Shown here in pieces: positions 5,565 to 7,586 of a DNA stretch of 7,586 nt. The first letter of the stretch is position 1; every line of letters starts with the position of its first letter. A model generated the notes under the pieces. It saw nothing but the letters and a program-made list of their open reading frames with translations, searched no databases and was not told the DNA's origin. Position numbers and translations under genes: made by a program. Source of the stretch: an uncultured Bacilli bacterium (GTDB taxonomy: Bacteria > Bacillota_I > Bacilli_A > RF39 > UBA660). The stretch spans positions 1 to 7,586 of the forward strand of contig CALVYX010000040.1 of the NCBI GenBank assembly GCA_944372315.1, written 5' to 3'.

Positions 5565-6362
5565 ATGAATAAAAATATTAGAGAAATTATTAAAGATGCA
5601 GATAAGAAAACGGTAACTGTATATTTTGTATTACGTTTTTTAGTAATCGTATCTTTAATTGCTCAAATATTTCATCAAAATTGGCATAATGTTTTCTTAT
5701 GCATTCTAACATTAATTTTATTTACCATTCCTTTTATTGTTGACAAGAAATTTAAAATTGACTTACCAACAATGTTAGAAATCATCATTTTACTATTTAT
5801 TTTTTCAGCCGAAATATTAGGTGAAATTCAAAACTTTTATGGAATTTTTAAACACTGGGACACTATTTTACATACTTTGAATGGCTTTTTAAGTGCTGCG
5901 ATTGGATTTTCTATGATTGACATTTTGAATCGTACGGAACGTTTTCATATTAAATTAACCCCTATATTTGTTTCCTTAGTTGCTTTTTGTTTTTCTATGA
6001 CTATTGGAGTATTATGGGAATTTTTCGAGTTTGGTGGCGACCAGTTATTCAAAATGGATATGCAAAAAGATAGAATTGTTCAAACTATTTCTACTGTAGA
6101 ATTAAATAAAGAAGAAGAAAACGTTCCCATAATTATTGATAATATTAAAACAACTACTATTTCTTATATGGATGAAAATAATAAAATGCAAGAAATAACT
6201 ATCGAAAATGGATATTTAGATTTAGGGATTATCGATACTATGAAAGACTTAATCGTTAATTTGATAGGAGCAATTGTTTTTTCAGTCATTGGATATTTAT
6301 ACATCGAAAATCGTGATAAATATAAAATTGCAGAGCATTTTATACCTGTAGTCAAAGAATAA
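5565..6362 (+). CDS. Polytopic membrane protein, DUF2238/YjdF-like
   Basis: A 265-residue integral membrane protein with hydrophobic segments near residues 18-36, 43-59, 69-87, 101-120, 131-151 and 228-248. Polar residues inside or next to helices match the DUF2238 pattern as I know it: HWD at 97-99 with His103, WEFFEF at 151-156 with Asp159, and the late D-x3-D-x3-N-x2-GA arrangement (Asp224, Asp228, Asn232, GA at 235-236). These would sit close together in the membrane and could form an active or metal-binding site; that is inference, and the family's function is unknown. A hydrophilic stretch of about 60 residues (about 163-222) between the fifth and last helix could be a separate soluble loop. 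The start is set by GAGGTG 6 nt upstream. It is divergent from lon and convergent with the nuclease gene, so probably monocistronic. Confidence 0.75.
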   Translation: MNKNIREIIKDADKKTVTVYFVLRFLVIVSLIAQIFHQNWHNVFLCILTLILFTIPFIVDKKFKIDLPTMLEIIILLFIFSAEILGEIQNFYGIFKHWDTILHTLNGFLSAAIGFSMIDILNRTERFHIKLTPIFVSLVAFCFSMTIGVLWEFFEFGGDQLFKMDMQKDRIVQTISTVELNKEEENVPIIIDNIKTTTISYMDENNKMQEITIENGYLDLGIIDTMKDLIVNLIGAIVFSVIGYLYIENRDKYKIAEHFIPVVKE

Positions 6363-6385
6363 AAGAGGATTACTCCTCTTCTTTT
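6360..6385. terminator. Shared bidirectional terminator with a stop codon in its loop
   Basis: AAGAGGA (6363-6369) pairs with TCCTCTT (6374-6380) over 7 bp around the loop TTAC. TTTT follows at 6382-6385 on the plus strand, and TTTTATT follows on the minus strand. The left arm begins right after the TAA of the membrane gene. The loop contains the complement of the nuclease TAA (6370-6372), and the right arm encodes the nuclease's last glutamates. One hairpin therefore serves both convergent genes. Confidence 0.75.
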
Positions 6386-7401
6386 AAATGTAAATTTTTC
6401 TTTTCTTCCTCTACTGCATCAATTAATTCTTGTTCTGTTGGTAAATGCAGTTTATAAATGGAAGAAAAAATATTTTGATTATCTTCTGGCAAAGTATATT
6501 TGACTACTGTTTTATTTTTTAAAGTAGAAAGTAAAATTCCCACCGTAGGGTTTTCATCTTCGCTTTTTATTGTTCTATCATAATAATTCACATACATTTG
6601 CATTTGTCCAATATCAGAATGAGATACTTTCCCAACTTTTAAATCTATAATAACAAAACATTTTAGTAATCTATTATACAATACCAAATCAGGATAAAAA
6701 TGATCCTCTTCTAATGTTAGTCTTACTTGAGAACCAACAAACGTAAATCCTTTTCCTAATTCCAATAGAAACTCTTTTAAATGTTCTAAAATATTCTTTT
6801 CTAAATCTGATTCTAAATAATCTGTATTTTCCTTGATATCTAAAAACTCAAGTACAAAAGGATCTTTCACTAAATCTTTACTAGTTTTTAACTCTTGACC
6901 TTTCGAAGCTAATTCTAATATTTTATCTTTATTAGTTGATAATGTTAATCGCTCATATAATAAAGAACCTATTTGTCTTTGAAGTTCTCTAACACTCCAA
7001 CTAGAATTAATAGTTTCCTTTATATAAAAATTTCTTTTAGGTTCTTCTTCAATTTTTATTATCTCCAGATAATGAGACCAACTCAATTGCGACGACACTG
7101 TTGTCGCAATTGGAAAATAAACATAAAATTTTCTCATTCTTTCTAAATTTCTTTTAGAATACCCTTTACCAAATTCAGCAGTTAATTTTTCCGATAATTT
7201 TTCTAATATATTATCTCCATAACTAGCTCTTTCATCTCCTTGTTGTATGTCCATAATTATCTTTCCTATATTCCAATATAAATGTAACATTTCCGTATTT
7301 ACGGTAGAATATACCCTGTTTCTACTACTAATAACTAATTCCTTAATATTATCAAATACACTATCTATTTGCTTATCTTCTTCCACGAAACAATTATTCA
7401 T
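6370..7401 (-). CDS. DUF1016/YhcG-type PDDEXK nuclease domain protein
   Basis: A 343-residue predicted DNA-acting nuclease. The N-terminal DUF1016_N region (about 13-150) shows typical family segments: 'LYWNIGKII' (41-49), 'YSKRNLERMRKFY' (81-93), 'QLSWSHYLEIIKI' (105-117) and a 'SWSVRELQRQI' helix (134-144). The C-terminal PDDEXK-fold domain (about 195-325) has the motif Pro237-Asp238 followed by Asp253-Leu254-Lys255, the expected (P)D...(D/E)xK metal and catalytic residues, with Gln266 after them. Length is full for the family and the key residues are intact, so it is probably active. The cellular role is not settled; relatives are often found near restriction-modification, defence and mobile genes. 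AGGAGG just upstream fixes the start. The C-terminus ends in a charged KEEE tail that overlaps the terminator. A G+C-rich inverted repeat lies inside the gene at 7084-7112. Confidence 0.9.
   Translation of the reverse strand: MNNCFVEEDKQIDSVFDNIKELVISSRNRVYSTVNTEMLHLYWNIGKIIMDIQQGDERASYGDNILEKLSEKLTAEFGKGYSKRNLERMRKFYVYFPIATTVSSQLSWSHYLEIIKIEEEPKRNFYIKETINSSWSVRELQRQIGSLLYERLTLSTNKDKILELASKGQELKTSKDLVKDPFVLEFLDIKENTDYLESDLEKNILEHLKEFLLELGKGFTFVGSQVRLTLEEDHFYPDLVLYNRLLKCFVIIDLKVGKVSHSDIGQMQMYVNYYDRTIKSEDENPTVGILLSTLKNKTVVKYTLPEDNQNIFSSIYKLHLPTEQELIDAVEEEKKNLHLKEEE
7084..7112. repeat. Perfect 10-bp inverted repeat inside the nuclease gene
   Basis: CAATTGCGAC (7084-7093) and GTCGCAATTG (7103-7112) are exact inverted arms around GACACTGTT. 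By hand count 14 of 29 bases are G or C, well above the surroundings. It encodes the ATTVSSQL segment of the nuclease (codons 99-106 plus flanking bases), just before the conserved SWSHY. Neighbouring TCG TCG and GCG codons are unusual in this AT-rich gene. Confidence 0.8.
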
Positions 7402-7433
7402 AATTCTCCTCCTATTGTTAAATATTTATCCCT

Positions 7434-7461
7434 ACTATATATATACTCTTTTTAAATTAAA
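7434..7461 (-). promoter_or_regulatory. Candidate promoter of the nuclease gene
   Basis: The minus strand has an alternating TATATATAGT tract, from which TATAGT (7434-7439) could serve as a -10. A weak TTTAAT (7456-7461) lies 16 nt upstream. Several registers are possible, so this marks a likely region rather than an exact promoter. Confidence 0.3.
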
Positions 7462-7493
7462 TTTCCTGATTTTTAACTAATTTTTTGTAGAAC

Positions 7494-7517
7494 AAAAGAA
7501 TTAAGTAAACTTAATTC
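7494..7517 (-). terminator. Terminator-like hairpin downstream of the right-edge element
   Basis: On the minus strand GAATTAAG (7510-7517) pairs perfectly with CTTAATTC (7498-7505) over 8 bp with loop TTTA, followed by TTTTGTT. It would end a transcript entering from the right edge, insulating the nuclease gene. The right arm overlaps the TAA at 7511-7513 of the possible tnpB remnant. The region between it and the nuclease ribosome binding site is AT-rich spacer in which I see no gene. Confidence 0.65.
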
Positions 7518-7586
7518 GCTTTGGTCGTCACCTTCCAAATTTCCTGCTTCACAGACTAGGTATCCCTACTTCTCCACAGGCTTAAC
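7511..7586 (-). pseudogene. Possible 3' remnant of an IS200/IS605-type tnpB (and overlapping RNA)
   Basis: Read on the minus strand, one frame gives ACGEVGIPSL then a stop (7549-7581). The frame shifted by one gives SVKQEIWKVTTKAN then TAA (7511-7555). ACGE followed shortly by (S/M)KQE is the usual C-terminal pattern of many Firmicutes TnpB proteins, so the two pieces look like one C-terminus broken by a frameshift; an in-frame TAA (7582-7584) also precedes ACGE. Just after the KQE codons an imperfect hairpin (TTTGG 7535-7539 with CCAAA 7520-7524) lies where IS605-type elements carry the end of their guide RNA and right-end palindrome. By hand count 33 of 69 bases (7518-7586) are G or C, far above the rest of the window. 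Only the last 76 nt are visible. A different structured RNA gene is the main alternative. Confidence 0.45.

Noticed and set aside
7247..7480. 77-residue plus-strand frame over the nuclease start
   Set aside because: Hydrophobic composition results from AT-rich antisense sequence; it covers the nuclease start and its control region and lacks a ribosome binding site.
7518..7586. Signal recognition particle RNA, suggested by GGAAGG on the minus strand
   Set aside because: The surrounding conserved SRP loop bases are absent and the predicted pairing does not match; the TnpB C-terminal pattern fits better.
1..7586. CRISPR array, tRNA or rRNA genes
   Set aside because: I saw no regularly spaced repeats, no cloverleaf with a T-loop consensus and no conserved rRNA segments on either strand.
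1..7586. UGA-as-tryptophan genetic code
   Set aside because: Full-length families translate without internal UGA, and tryptophans checked are coded by TGG. All complete genes stop with TAA, so UGA is simply not needed as sense.

Overview
The window is very AT-rich, with strong GGAGG-type ribosome binding sites, sigma-A-like promoters and U-tailed hairpin terminators. This points to a low-G+C Firmicutes/Bacilli or Mollicutes-related bacterium. Every complete gene ends in TAA, and tryptophans are coded by TGG wherever I checked, so the standard bacterial code fits and nothing suggests UGA reassignment. An undecaprenyl-diphosphate phosphatase gene suggests a walled cell. An uncultured gut-type Bacilli lineage is a guess; the species cannot be fixed from this sequence.

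Layout. (1) 1-450: a lone Flp-type (type IVb) pilin gene on the minus strand, with its own near-consensus promoter and its own terminator. Further left, a promoter-like signal points out of the window. (2) 452-793: a plus-strand DUF192 gene that ends in a hairpin shared with the convergent gene on its right. (3) 807-5402: four minus-strand genes, in transcription order lon, an unrecognised 224-residue protein gene, uppP, and a ZIP-family metal transporter gene. The gaps are 3, 53 and 16 nt with no clear terminator between them, so read-through is plausible; uppP also seems to have its own extended -10 promoter. (4) 5403-5564: a divergent control region between lon and the next gene. (5) 5565-6362: a plus-strand polytopic membrane protein of the DUF2238/YjdF type. 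(6) 6370-7401: a minus-strand DUF1016/YhcG-type PDDEXK nuclease gene, converging on the membrane gene through a terminator whose loop holds the nuclease stop codon. (7) 7402-7586: about 110 bases of AT-rich spacer with a hairpin terminator, then a markedly more G+C-rich end that looks like the decayed 3' end of an IS200/IS605-type tnpB or its overlapping RNA.

How the genes relate. Most of the window is housekeeping: proteolysis (Lon), cell-wall lipid carrier recycling (UppP) and metal transport (ZIP), beside surface-appendage material (pilin). The right end looks accessory, with a predicted nuclease of a family often seen with defence and mobile genes next to a possible transposon remnant. 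I found no convincing new multi-gene system. The best leads are the unknown gene coupled to lon, the ZIP protein lacking a usual metal-ligand glutamate, the G+C-rich perfect inverted repeat inside the nuclease gene, and the possible tnpB/omega-RNA remnant at the right edge.
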